From Saccharofermentans sp. (GTDB lineage Bacteria > Bacillota > Clostridia > Saccharofermentanales > Saccharofermentanaceae): a DNA stretch of 64,000 nucleotides. The notes beneath the pieces were generated by a model. It had not been told where the DNA came from and ran no database searches. It saw nothing but the letters and a program-made list of their open reading frames with translations. The stretch covers positions 1 through 64,000 of the forward strand of contig JAKSRJ010000005.1 of assembly GCA_024403715.1 (NCBI GenBank), read 5' to 3'. The position numbers and the translations under genes are program-made. Shown here piece by piece: positions 1-6,804 of the stretch; position 1 is the first letter of the stretch; every line of letters begins with the position of its first letter.

Positions 1-235
1 ACACTTAAGAGAGTTGAGATATAACAATTATAAAGGATAAGACAATGAGGTCTAGCAGATTATAAATGAGGATAAACAATAACATCTTTTTATAAGTGGA
101 TTTTTATTGTTTTACGAGTATCTAATAAGAATCTATCTGATACACGTTTTACCACATTAGCGTTTACAACATTATTCGCCGTTGTTCCCTAAAAGGAAGA
201 GCTTGGACAAATAAGTCCAGTAAAATCAGTGACTG

Positions 236-267
236 TGGGCTGTTCTTATGAATGGCCCATTTTATTT
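236..267 (+). terminator. Terminator-like hairpin, + strand
   Basis: TGGGC (236-240) pairs with GCCCA (255-259), with one further G-T pair. TTTTATTT follows at 260-267. The stem is short and the loop is long, so confidence is moderate. It would end a + strand transcript coming from positions 1-235. Confidence 0.4.
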
Positions 268-274
268 GCATTAG

Positions 275-298
275 AAAAGGACTACAAGTAGTAGTCCT
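275..298 (-). terminator. Intrinsic terminator of the micropeptide gene
   Basis: Perfect 8-bp inverted repeat AGGACTAC (278-285) and GTAGTCCT (291-298) with a 5-nt loop. On the minus strand the stem runs straight into TTTT. It lies 42 nt after the micropeptide stop, where a terminator of that gene is expected. Confidence 0.65.
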
Positions 299-339
299 CT
301 AAAAACCTTATTAAATTTGAGACAAGTTGTTGTTGTTGC

Positions 340-420
340 TTAAGCAATAATCATAGGCCACTCAGGCTTATACCAAGATGGCTTAAGGCAATCTGGAAGT
401 AAATCATAAAACCAATCCAT
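340..420 (-). CDS. 26-residue aromatic/proline-rich micropeptide
   Basis: Not recognised as a known family. The ORF encodes 26 residues, beginning MDWFYDLLPDCLKPSW and ending in EWPMIIA. It has three Trp, two Tyr, four Pro and a single Cys at residue 11, and no obvious signal peptide or double-Gly leader. Support for translation: an AGGAG box at 430-434 lies 9 nt before the ATG, and an intrinsic terminator lies just downstream. A longer overlapping frame in another phase (63 codons, start at 542) has no ribosome site and is rejected. The gene is divergent from the ABC exporter/two-component operon that begins at 780. A signal, exported peptide or small regulator of that system is possible, but this is only context. 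Confidence 0.55.
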   Translation of the reverse strand: MDWFYDLLPDCLKPSWYKPEWPMIIA

Positions 421-779
421 TGTTCGTTTCTCCTTTCGTTTGTTTGTTTTTTGTTATGAGCTAAGTATAAAAAAGCTTCTGTTGCAGAACCGTTGTACTT
501 TGTTGATGTAATCTTGATATATGAATTCATGTGACTGTTCATGTTTTGTTGATTAGGTGAACTGGGAGATGAATCTAATGGCTTATATTCATCTAAGTGG
601 TCATCTAATTCTTAATTAATGAACAAGCGGATGAATCAAAGTGCCCTGACTCTTCAAATCAATATGTGACTAAAGTCATATTCAAAACATGCCAAAAGAC
701 AGATTTGTTGTTGACAGGGTAGTAATAGAATCTTATCTGTAAGAACAAAATTAACGAACTTCAAAAGGAGATTGGTTTT
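421..779. promoter_or_regulatory. Divergent intergenic region with repeats
   Basis: 359 bp between the micropeptide gene and the exporter operon. It holds a minus-strand TATACT (464-469) suited to the micropeptide, a perfect 8-bp inverted repeat AGATGAAT (567-574) / ATTCATCT (587-594), a further GATGAAT near 633, and the direct repeat TCATCTAA at 589 and 601, 12 bp apart. These repeats are plausible binding sites for the NarL-type regulator encoded at 4933. A 13-codon frame at 579 with GGGAG 10 nt upstream could be a leader peptide but is too weak to call. Confidence 0.4.
711..739 (+). promoter_or_regulatory. Promoter of the ABC/two-component operon
   Basis: TTGACA (711-716), a 17-bp spacer and TATCTG (734-739). 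The -35 is a consensus match and the -10 is poor, typical of a promoter that needs an activator. It lies about 40 bp before the first gene, whose ATG follows AAAAGGAG. Confidence 0.5.
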
Positions 780-1544
780 ATGAATACAGTAGTTAAGTTA
801 GATGGATTAATTAAGAAATACGATAACAAGCCAGTAGTTGATGGCTTGACTCTTGATATCAAAGAGGGTGAGATATTTGGCCTTCTTGGTCCTAACGGCG
901 CAGGTAAGTCAACAACAATGAACATGATTTGCTCACTACTAAAACCTACATCAGGAAACATCGAGTTATTCGGAATGGACATCAAGAAAGATGTAAATAA
1001 GATTAAGCCTCTCATTGGTTATATCCCACAGGATTTGGCAATCTACGGCAACCTTAAGGCTTGGGAGAATGTAGAACTTTTCACTTCGCTTTATGATGTT
1101 AAGGGTGCTGACCTCAAGAAAGCTATTGATGATTCACTCGAGTTTGTAGAGTTAACTGACAGACGTAACTCATATGCAAAAACTTTCTCAGGTGGTATGA
1201 AGAGAAGACTTAACATCGCATGTGCACTTGGTCATAAGCCAAAGCTTCTTATCTTCGATGAGCCTACAGTAGGTATTGATCCTCAGTCCAGAAACTTCAT
1301 TCTCGAGAAGATTAAAAAGGCAAATAGTAATGGTACAACAGTTATTTATACAAGCCACTACATGGAGGAAGTTGAAGCTATTTGTACACGAGTAGCAATC
1401 ATGGATAACGGTAAGATTGTTGCTATCGGAACTAAAGACGAGCTTAAGAACATGGTTCGTAAGTCACCTGATGAGGATATCTCATTAGAGCATGTATTTC
1501 TCACACTCACAGGAAAGACTTTAAGAGATTACGTTGAGGGCTAA
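780..1544 (+). CDS. ABC-2 type exporter, ATP-binding subunit
   Basis: 254-residue nucleotide-binding subunit of an ABC-2 exporter, expected on the cytoplasmic face of the membrane. Walker A GPNGAGKS is at residues 37-44, the Q-loop Gln at 84, the signature SGGM at 137-140, Walker B LLIFDEP at 156-162 and the H-loop His near 193. All catalytic motifs are intact. The daunorubicin/bacitracin-type exporter family moves drugs, peptides or lipids outward. The next two genes are its permeases, followed by a two-component system, the arrangement of envelope-stress or peptide-resistance modules. The substrate is unknown. The start follows AAAAGGAG at good spacing. Confidence 0.92.
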   Translation: MNTVVKLDGLIKKYDNKPVVDGLTLDIKEGEIFGLLGPNGAGKSTTMNMICSLLKPTSGNIELFGMDIKKDVNKIKPLIGYIPQDLAIYGNLKAWENVELFTSLYDVKGADLKKAIDDSLEFVELTDRRNSYAKTFSGGMKRRLNIACALGHKPKLLIFDEPTVGIDPQSRNFILEKIKKANSNGTTVIYTSHYMEEVEAICTRVAIMDNGKIVAIGTKDELKNMVRKSPDEDISLEHVFLTLTGKTLRDYVEG

Positions 1545-1548
1545 GTTA

Positions 1549-2622
1549 ATGAATAAGTTATTAGTAATAATTAAAAATTATCTGAAGCTTATATTTCGTA
1601 ATAAGGTGATGATAATTGTGGTTCCAATAGCTACTGTACTTGTAGTAGCTGCTTTGGCAAATGCTTTCCACACTCTTCTTGATACTAACGACGATGTTGC
1701 TGATTTCAAGATGGGTTATGAGATACTAGAAGATAGTAAGTATGCATTTATTGAAGATATCATGATGAGCTCATTTGAGGAACAAGGTGTAGAAACTGTC
1801 GAATATGAGCATGGTGATCCAGAAGATCTTATATCGAATGGAAGGGTTGATGTATATGTTACTTTCGATAGGGATTCATATCACATCTACGGCGATGATA
1901 AGAAGGAATTTCAGGTAAGAATAGTTCAGTATGTGCTCTTTAATGTGGATAAGAGTATGGATACTATGTTTACTGATAGCAGCTCTAATAATGTTAGTAT
2001 CTCATCCCTTGAGACAATTAAGACATCAGAAGCTGAGAATTATTATGGCATTATCGAGATAGTATATTTCTTAAGCCTTTGTACAGTTTTTCTTAGCCTT
2101 ATTTTTCAGACAGAGAGGCAGAGCAGCATTGGGATTAGGTTTTGTGTGGCAAAGGCAGGCAGCTTTACAAGATATATGTCCAAGTACATTTCCTGTCTGG
2201 TAATCGCAGTTTTAATTCAGGTGTTTTTGGTAAGTGGTATTGTTTTCTTGTTATTTGATGTAACCATGGGAAATCCGGTTGTGTTCTTTGGAATCTTAAT
2301 CCTTACTGCAATTGCATTTACTGCTTATGGCTTGGTTTTCTTCCTGCTTTTTAATAACATGGCAGTCTCAATCGGACTTTTGTTTATGACTTTATGGTTT
2401 GCAGGCTTTGTCGGAGGAACTTTTGAGACATATATGTATACGGCTATCACAGAGCCAATTAAAAGGCTATCTCCTCTGTACTATGTTAACAGAACTCTGG
2501 TAGAGACTTCTGTTAACGGAAGCAGCAGCTATCTTATGCCATGTATCGTAGTGCTCTTGGCAATGACAGTTATTTGTATGCTGCTTGGAATATTTATCAC
2601 ATCACTTAAGAAGGAGGTTTAA
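1549..2622 (+). CDS. ABC-2 type permease
   Basis: 357-residue integral membrane protein. There is one N-terminal membrane helix (about 17-36), then a hydrophilic domain to about residue 165, probably outside the cell, then about five helices. This is the YhgE/ABC-2 permease layout. I chose the ATG at 1549 over an upstream in-frame TTG at 1534 because GAGGG at 1536-1540 sits 8 nt before it. It starts 4 nt after the ATPase stop and should pair with the permease that follows, making a heteromeric exporter. The substrate cannot be read from sequence. Confidence 0.85.
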   Translation: MNKLLVIIKNYLKLIFRNKVMIIVVPIATVLVVAALANAFHTLLDTNDDVADFKMGYEILEDSKYAFIEDIMMSSFEEQGVETVEYEHGDPEDLISNGRVDVYVTFDRDSYHIYGDDKKEFQVRIVQYVLFNVDKSMDTMFTDSSSNNVSISSLETIKTSEAENYYGIIEIVYFLSLCTVFLSLIFQTERQSSIGIRFCVAKAGSFTRYMSKYISCLVIAVLIQVFLVSGIVFLLFDVTMGNPVVFFGILILTAIAFTAYGLVFFLLFNNMAVSIGLLFMTLWFAGFVGGTFETYMYTAITEPIKRLSPLYYVNRTLVETSVNGSSSYLMPCIVVLLAMTVICMLLGIFITSLKKEV

Positions 2623-2625
2623 TTT

Positions 2626-3780
2626 ATGTTTATCAATGCACTTAGAATGGCAAAGTCTACAGCAAAACTCCTTCTTCGAAATAAAGCGTTTTTGGTAATT
2701 GGAATTGTTCTTCCACTTATCGCCACAGCTTGTATGAATCTGTGGAATAACATGGAAAAACCAGAACTTAAGGATGATGTATATGAACTTAGTTCCATGG
2801 ATTCTCAGATTGCGTATCAGGTAAATTTCAATCGTTTCCCAATTAAGGTTTATGATAAGGCGAATAATGAGGAATCTATAAATATCTGTAATAACCTCGA
2901 TGCGACTGGAATGTTCCAGGTGTTCCGTGTTGATGTGAGTAGCGAGTCCGACGCAGCAATTATGGAGAACGCTGAGTATACAGCTATGAACGATAAGGTC
3001 AGTGCTATCATCGTTCTCGAAAGTGATTTTGTTGATTCCACAATCTACTCTGTAGGTGAAGATGAGAGATTTAATCTCCTGGTAGATACTTTTGATTTAG
3101 TATTAAAGAATCACGACGTAGTTAGTAGTGAGCAAGTAGCCACATATATATCTGTTACTTCTGATGATGATGTTAATTATTATGAGGTTAGAACCGTAGG
3201 ATTCTGTCTTGCTATCGCAACAGTAGCATTCGTATTCGGTGGAGTACTTGTTCTTGGTACAATCCTCCAGGAAAAGCAGGATCATGTATATTCCAGAATC
3301 CTTCTTACAAAGGCAAATAAAGCAAGTTATCTTCTCTCCAAGATTATTCTTGTAGCAGGTATCTCACTTTTTCAGGCATTGGTATTACTTTTTGGATTTG
3401 TAGTCTTGGTTAGAGCCGATGTAGGAATCACAGTTACACAGTTCTTCTATATTGTTTTACTTGAGGGACTCATCTTTAACCTTCTTAGTGTATGCACAGG
3501 CCTGTTCTGTAAATCCTTGGCTGGAAGCGCTTTCTTATCCTTCGTTATCTGGAGTATGTCAGCACTTCTTTCTGGATCTTATTTTGACATCAGCGGTGCA
3601 AGTGAGATGTATAAAAGAATTGCACTTCTCATGCCACAGAGATGGGCTTTCTTCACAATATCCAGATTCCAGAATGGTAACAGTAGTGGTTATTCATTAT
3701 TGCTTTGTGCGACACTCGCGTATTTGGTTATAATATTCGTAATTGGAGTTTTGGGACTAAAACTCAATGAAGAAGAGTAA
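2626..3780 (+). CDS. ABC-2 type permease, second subunit
   Basis: 384-residue permease with the same plan as its neighbour: an N-terminal helix (about 22-40), an extracytoplasmic domain of about 150 residues, and five to six C-terminal helices ending in a short charged tail. The start follows AAGGAGG 7 nt upstream and lies 3 nt after the previous stop, so the two permeases are translationally linked. The pair is likely a paralogous heterodimer served by the ATPase at 780. Confidence 0.85.
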   Translation: MFINALRMAKSTAKLLLRNKAFLVIGIVLPLIATACMNLWNNMEKPELKDDVYELSSMDSQIAYQVNFNRFPIKVYDKANNEESINICNNLDATGMFQVFRVDVSSESDAAIMENAEYTAMNDKVSAIIVLESDFVDSTIYSVGEDERFNLLVDTFDLVLKNHDVVSSEQVATYISVTSDDDVNYYEVRTVGFCLAIATVAFVFGGVLVLGTILQEKQDHVYSRILLTKANKASYLLSKIILVAGISLFQALVLLFGFVVLVRADVGITVTQFFYIVLLEGLIFNLLSVCTGLFCKSLAGSAFLSFVIWSMSALLSGSYFDISGASEMYKRIALLMPQRWAFFTISRFQNGNSSGYSLLLCATLAYLVIIFVIGVLGLKLNEEE

Positions 3781-3791
3781 GAGGTTTACCG

Positions 3792-4931
3792 GTGGAAAGT
3801 CATCTTCGTAGTTTCTACTTTGTGTTAGTTAAATTCGTTGGAATTCTCGGCCTTATTTGCTGGGGAATAATGCAAACTCTTGATTCTACATTTATGGCAG
3901 GAAGTCAGTTCCTCCTGGGAGCGCTTTTTCTGCTATGCTCAGTTATGACTGACATCGATAGTAAACATCGTAGATTATGGATTATCGGAGAGGGAATACC
4001 GGCAGTAATTGCCGTGTTCCTTTTTCCCGTTATAGGCATTTATTTTGCAGTTATTACGTTCCTTGATGCAGTATCAGGATTTGCAATTACCTACTATCTT
4101 GCATGTTATTTGCTTCTTGTCTTCGTGTATACCAGACAGCTTAATGTTGGCATGTGTTTTCTGATAATTACGTTCTTATTCCTGCTTTACCTTCAGAACT
4201 ATAAGATTATCGGCTGGTATAAGAAGATTGTGGGCGAGAACATCGCTACTGAGTCGCAGCTCAAGTCAGACATGGAACACAGTAATGTAGCTCATCGAAA
4301 TGAGATGCGAGAGTCCAGACTTCGTCATGACAATGAACTTTTGGAGGAAAAGGCACGTATCTCACAAGCACTTCATGATAAGCTTGGTCACAGCATTAAC
4401 GGCTCCCTTTATCAGCTTGAGGCAGCGAAAGTGCTCATGAGTAAGAAGCCAGAAGAGAGCGAGAAAATCCTTCAGGAAGTTATCGATAATCTTCGTGGCA
4501 GCATGGATGAGATCCGTGTAATTATTCGTAATGAACGTCCTGACAAAAAACGTATGGCACTTAAGTCTTTGCAGGCACTATGCGCAGAGTGTGAGGAACA
4601 GTACAACATTAAGGCTAATCTTGAGGTTCAGGCAGATGACAAAGAAATCCCTGAAAACATTTGGGACGTTATACTTGATAATTCTTTCGAGGCCGTTACA
4701 AATGCTCTTAAGTATTCTGGCTGCACTGAAATAAGCATAAGTATTAACGCCCTAGGTGAGGTAGTAAGGTGCGTTATTAAGGATAACGGCAAGGGTGCCG
4801 AGAATTACGAAGAGAGCATGGGTATCCAGGGGATGAAGCAAAGGGTGCGTAATGTTAAGGGGTACCTCGATATAGAATCAATGGGGGGATTTACAATTAA
4901 TATGATTCTCCCAATTAAGAAGCAGGTGTGA
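3792..4931 (+). CDS. DesK/NarX-type sensor histidine kinase
   Basis: 379-residue membrane sensor kinase. About five membrane helices occupy residues 10-135 with almost no extracellular loop, then a coiled-coil linker. The HisKA_3 dimerisation domain has its phospho-acceptor in LHDKLGHS (His195). The HATPase domain has an N-box around NALKYS and the G1 box DNGKG. A sensor with such small loops usually reads a membrane or transporter state. The start is GTG, chosen because GAGG lies 8 nt upstream. The response regulator gene starts 1 nt after the stop, and the linked exporter is the likely target or signal partner. Confidence 0.9.
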   Translation: MESHLRSFYFVLVKFVGILGLICWGIMQTLDSTFMAGSQFLLGALFLLCSVMTDIDSKHRRLWIIGEGIPAVIAVFLFPVIGIYFAVITFLDAVSGFAITYYLACYLLLVFVYTRQLNVGMCFLIITFLFLLYLQNYKIIGWYKKIVGENIATESQLKSDMEHSNVAHRNEMRESRLRHDNELLEEKARISQALHDKLGHSINGSLYQLEAAKVLMSKKPEESEKILQEVIDNLRGSMDEIRVIIRNERPDKKRMALKSLQALCAECEEQYNIKANLEVQADDKEIPENIWDVILDNSFEAVTNALKYSGCTEISISINALGEVVRCVIKDNGKGAENYEESMGIQGMKQRVRNVKGYLDIESMGGFTINMILPIKKQV

Positions 4932-4932
4932 T

Positions 4933-5568
4933 ATGGAACCAATTAAAGTGATTATTGTTGATGATAGTGATTTTGTTAGAGATGGTATGAAAATCATTCT
5001 CGATATCGATGATGATTTTGACGTAATAGGAACTGCTTCAAATGGTAAGGAAGCAGTGGAGTTAGCACGCACTAATAAGTGTGACGTGGTTCTTATGGAT
5101 ATTCAGATGCCTGTTATGGATGGTATTGAGGCGACGAGGTTATTCGTGGAGGAGGACCTGGGTAAGGTAATGATCCTTACCACTTTCGACGACGATGAGC
5201 TTGTTGACAAGGCCATAAAGAATGGTGCAAAGGGGTACCTTATTAAGAACCACAAGCCAGAAGAGCTTAAGCAGATGATTCGTTCAATCCATCAGGGTGT
5301 ACATATCATGGATGAGAAGGTATTTGATAAATTCGTCGATGTTGGAATTAAGCCTAACAGTAACTTCAATAAGGAAAATTACACTGCTCGAGAGCTTGAG
5401 ATAATAGAAGCAGTTGCGTCAGGATTGTCCAACAAAGAAATCGCTGAGAAGCTTTTTATCTCAGAGGGAACAGTTAAGAACTACATTAGTTCGATTCTTT
5501 TGAAGGAAGGTCTGTCTCACAGAACTCAGCTGGCTGTCTATTATTTAACAGGGCGTAAGGGAGTATAA
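4933..5568 (+). CDS. NarL/LuxR-type response regulator
   Basis: 211 residues. The receiver domain (1-120) has the acidic pair Asp10/Asp11, phospho-acceptor Asp56 in LMDIQMPVMDG and Lys105. The LuxR-type helix-turn-helix is at about 147-205, with the recognition stretch SNKEIAEKLFISEGTVKNY. It is the cognate partner of the kinase immediately upstream. The likely target is the operon's own promoter at 711-739, where a poor -10 and nearby repeats at 567-608 suggest activation. This target is inferred from context. Confidence 0.93.
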   Translation: MEPIKVIIVDDSDFVRDGMKIILDIDDDFDVIGTASNGKEAVELARTNKCDVVLMDIQMPVMDGIEATRLFVEEDLGKVMILTTFDDDELVDKAIKNGAKGYLIKNHKPEELKQMIRSIHQGVHIMDEKVFDKFVDVGIKPNSNFNKENYTARELEIIEAVASGLSNKEIAEKLFISEGTVKNYISSILLKEGLSHRTQLAVYYLTGRKGV

Positions 5569-5593
5569 TTAAATATTTGAAGGAACTCATGTC

Positions 5594-5917
5594 ATGGACA
5601 AATCAAAATTCGCCAAGATTACTGTAATTCTGACAGTTGTATACTGTGTATTAGCGATCGTATCTGTTGCATGCGAGTCGATTTATACGGATCTCTTTTC
5701 TTCCAATTATCCATTAGCACATTCCTTCTATAAAGCAGGAAGTGCGATGGCTCCGTATGTTCTAGTAGTTTTGCCATTACTTATGGTGCCTACAAATTTT
5801 GTGTTATCCATAATAGGCGTCATTAAGAGTAAGAAGGTTCTTCCATATCTTTTGTGCCCGCCAGTTCCAGTTTTTCTCTGGTTTTTAACTATGGCAACTT
5901 ATGTTCGTTATATCTGA
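5594..5917 (+). CDS. Small three-helix membrane protein
   Basis: 107 residues, not assigned to a family. Hydrophobic stretches at about 9-28, 52-76 and 86-105 suggest three membrane helices. A GAAGGAA ribosome site precedes the ATG, and the gene lies 25 nt after the response regulator, so it is probably the last gene of the exporter/two-component operon. An accessory role in the exporter or in sensing is possible but unproven. Confidence 0.65.
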   Translation: MDKSKFAKITVILTVVYCVLAIVSVACESIYTDLFSSNYPLAHSFYKAGSAMAPYVLVVLPLLMVPTNFVLSIIGVIKSKKVLPYLLCPPVPVFLWFLTMATYVRYI

Positions 5918-5956
5918 TGTCTTAGACAGGCATGAGCATTCTTTACAAAAATATCG

Positions 5957-5972
5957 GTTAGTGATAACTAAC
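5957..5972. promoter_or_regulatory. Inverted repeat, probable operator
   Basis: GTTAGT (5957-5962) and ACTAAC (5967-5972) form a 6-bp inverted repeat around GATA, 18 bp upstream of the -35 at 5990. A 10-bp palindrome TTTGTACAAA follows at 5974-5983. The size fits a dimeric TetR- or MarR-type repressor site. No such regulator gene is adjacent. Confidence 0.35.
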
Positions 5973-5983
5973 TTTTGTACAAA

Positions 5984-6053
5984 CATATGTTGACAGATTC
6001 ATATGAATAAACTATCATATGAGCAATAAAACATATGAGTAGATGTTCATATA
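5984..6053. repeat. CATATG repeats at exact 16-bp period over a promoter
   Basis: CATATG occurs at 5984, 6000, 6016 and 6032, and CATATA at 6048, each start exactly 16 bp from the last. The array flanks and covers the -35 and -10 at 5990-6018 and extends past the likely transcription start. The even phasing suggests a multi-site operator rather than chance. Confidence 0.55.
5990..6018 (+). promoter_or_regulatory. Promoter of the FtsX-type ABC operon
   Basis: TTGACA (5990-5995), 17-bp spacer, TATCAT (6013-6018). A strong sigma-A type match. The transcription start would be near 6025, about 50 nt before the ATG at 6074. The CATATG repeats lie on both sides of and between the two boxes. Confidence 0.7.
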
Positions 6054-6073
6054 AGAAAACGGGGGGCATTAAG

Positions 6074-6790
6074 ATGTCAGAGCAGGAGCATAATTTTCTT
6101 AAGGTAGTAGACTTAAAAAAAGGATTTGGAAGTGGAGACAGTCGCCAGGAAGTATTAAGGGGAATGAACTTCGCTGTAGCGAAAGGAGAATTCTGTGTAC
6201 TACTTGGGCCATCAGGATCAGGCAAATCAACACTTCTTAATATTATCGGGGGAATAGACGGCGCCGATTCAGGATATATCTCTATAGATGGCGATAAGCT
6301 CGAAGAGATGGATGAGAAGACTCTTACAAACTACAGGAGAAAGCACCTTGGATATGTTTTTCAGCTTTATAATCTGATACCTAATCTGACTGTAAAGGAA
6401 AACATTGAAGTAGGTGCTTATTTATCTGATAAGCCACTTGATATTGATGAGTTGCTTGTAACACTCGGCCTTTGGGATCACAGAAATAAACTTCCTAATC
6501 AGCTTTCAGGTGGCCAGCAGCAAAGAGTTTCTATTGGAAGAGCTATCGTTAAGAACCCAGATATTCTTCTTTGTGACGAGCCAACAGGAGCGCTCGACTA
6601 TAACACTTCAAAAGAAATTTTAAAACTCATTGAAGACGTTAACCAAAAGTATGGAAACACAATCATTATGGTAACTCATAACGAAGCTATCAAGTATATG
6701 GCCGATCATGTAGTTAAGCTTCGTGATGGCGTCGTAAGAAGTAGTAAGCATAATGATGACAAAGTTTCTGCTATGGAACTTGACTGGTAA
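6074..6790 (+). CDS. MacB/LolD-type ABC transporter ATPase
   Basis: 238-residue ATPase. Walker A GPSGSGKS is at 45-52, the Q-loop Gln at 97, signature LSGGQQQR at 144-151, Walker B with DEP at 168-170, the D-loop GALD next, and the H-loop His at 202. The family works with FtsX-like permeases as mechanotransmission or lipid/peptide-handling complexes, and such a permease follows 14 nt downstream. I chose the ATG at 6074, with a purine-rich GGGGGG just upstream, over the ATG at 6035, which falls inside the repeat array and would add 13 poorly conserved residues. Confidence 0.9.
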   Translation: MSEQEHNFLKVVDLKKGFGSGDSRQEVLRGMNFAVAKGEFCVLLGPSGSGKSTLLNIIGGIDGADSGYISIDGDKLEEMDEKTLTNYRRKHLGYVFQLYNLIPNLTVKENIEVGAYLSDKPLDIDELLVTLGLWDHRNKLPNQLSGGQQQRVSIGRAIVKNPDILLCDEPTGALDYNTSKEILKLIEDVNQKYGNTIIMVTHNEAIKYMADHVVKLRDGVVRSSKHNDDKVSAMELDW

Positions 6791-6804
6791 TAGGAGTTAA
6801 AAAT

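Larger units (their letters stand above)
1..339. other. Noncoding stretch at window start
   Basis: No supported gene. An open frame of about 40 codons ends at the stop near 198 on the + strand but has no ATG, GTG or TTG start. The ATGs at 45 and 67 open frames of only 6 and 9 codons. There is a small stem (GGAC/GTCC) near 213-229, then a + strand terminator-like hairpin at 236-267, so a short transcript or the 3' end of an unrecognised RNA or gene may finish here. I could not match it to tRNA, tmRNA, RNase P or 6S RNA. Confidence 0.5.

Noticed and set aside
1..235. Possible structured RNA (tmRNA, RNase P or 6S end)
   Set aside because: Small stems and a terminator are present but no diagnostic motif could be recognised.
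340..420. Micropeptide as an AgrD-type cyclic peptide precursor
   Set aside because: It has one Cys and a C-terminal Pro-Glu, but no amphipathic leader, no proper acidic tail and no AgrB gene nearby.
351..542. 63-codon minus-strand ORF overlapping the micropeptide
   Set aside because: No ribosome site at its start, different frame, and the AGGAG at 430-434 fits the 26-residue frame instead.
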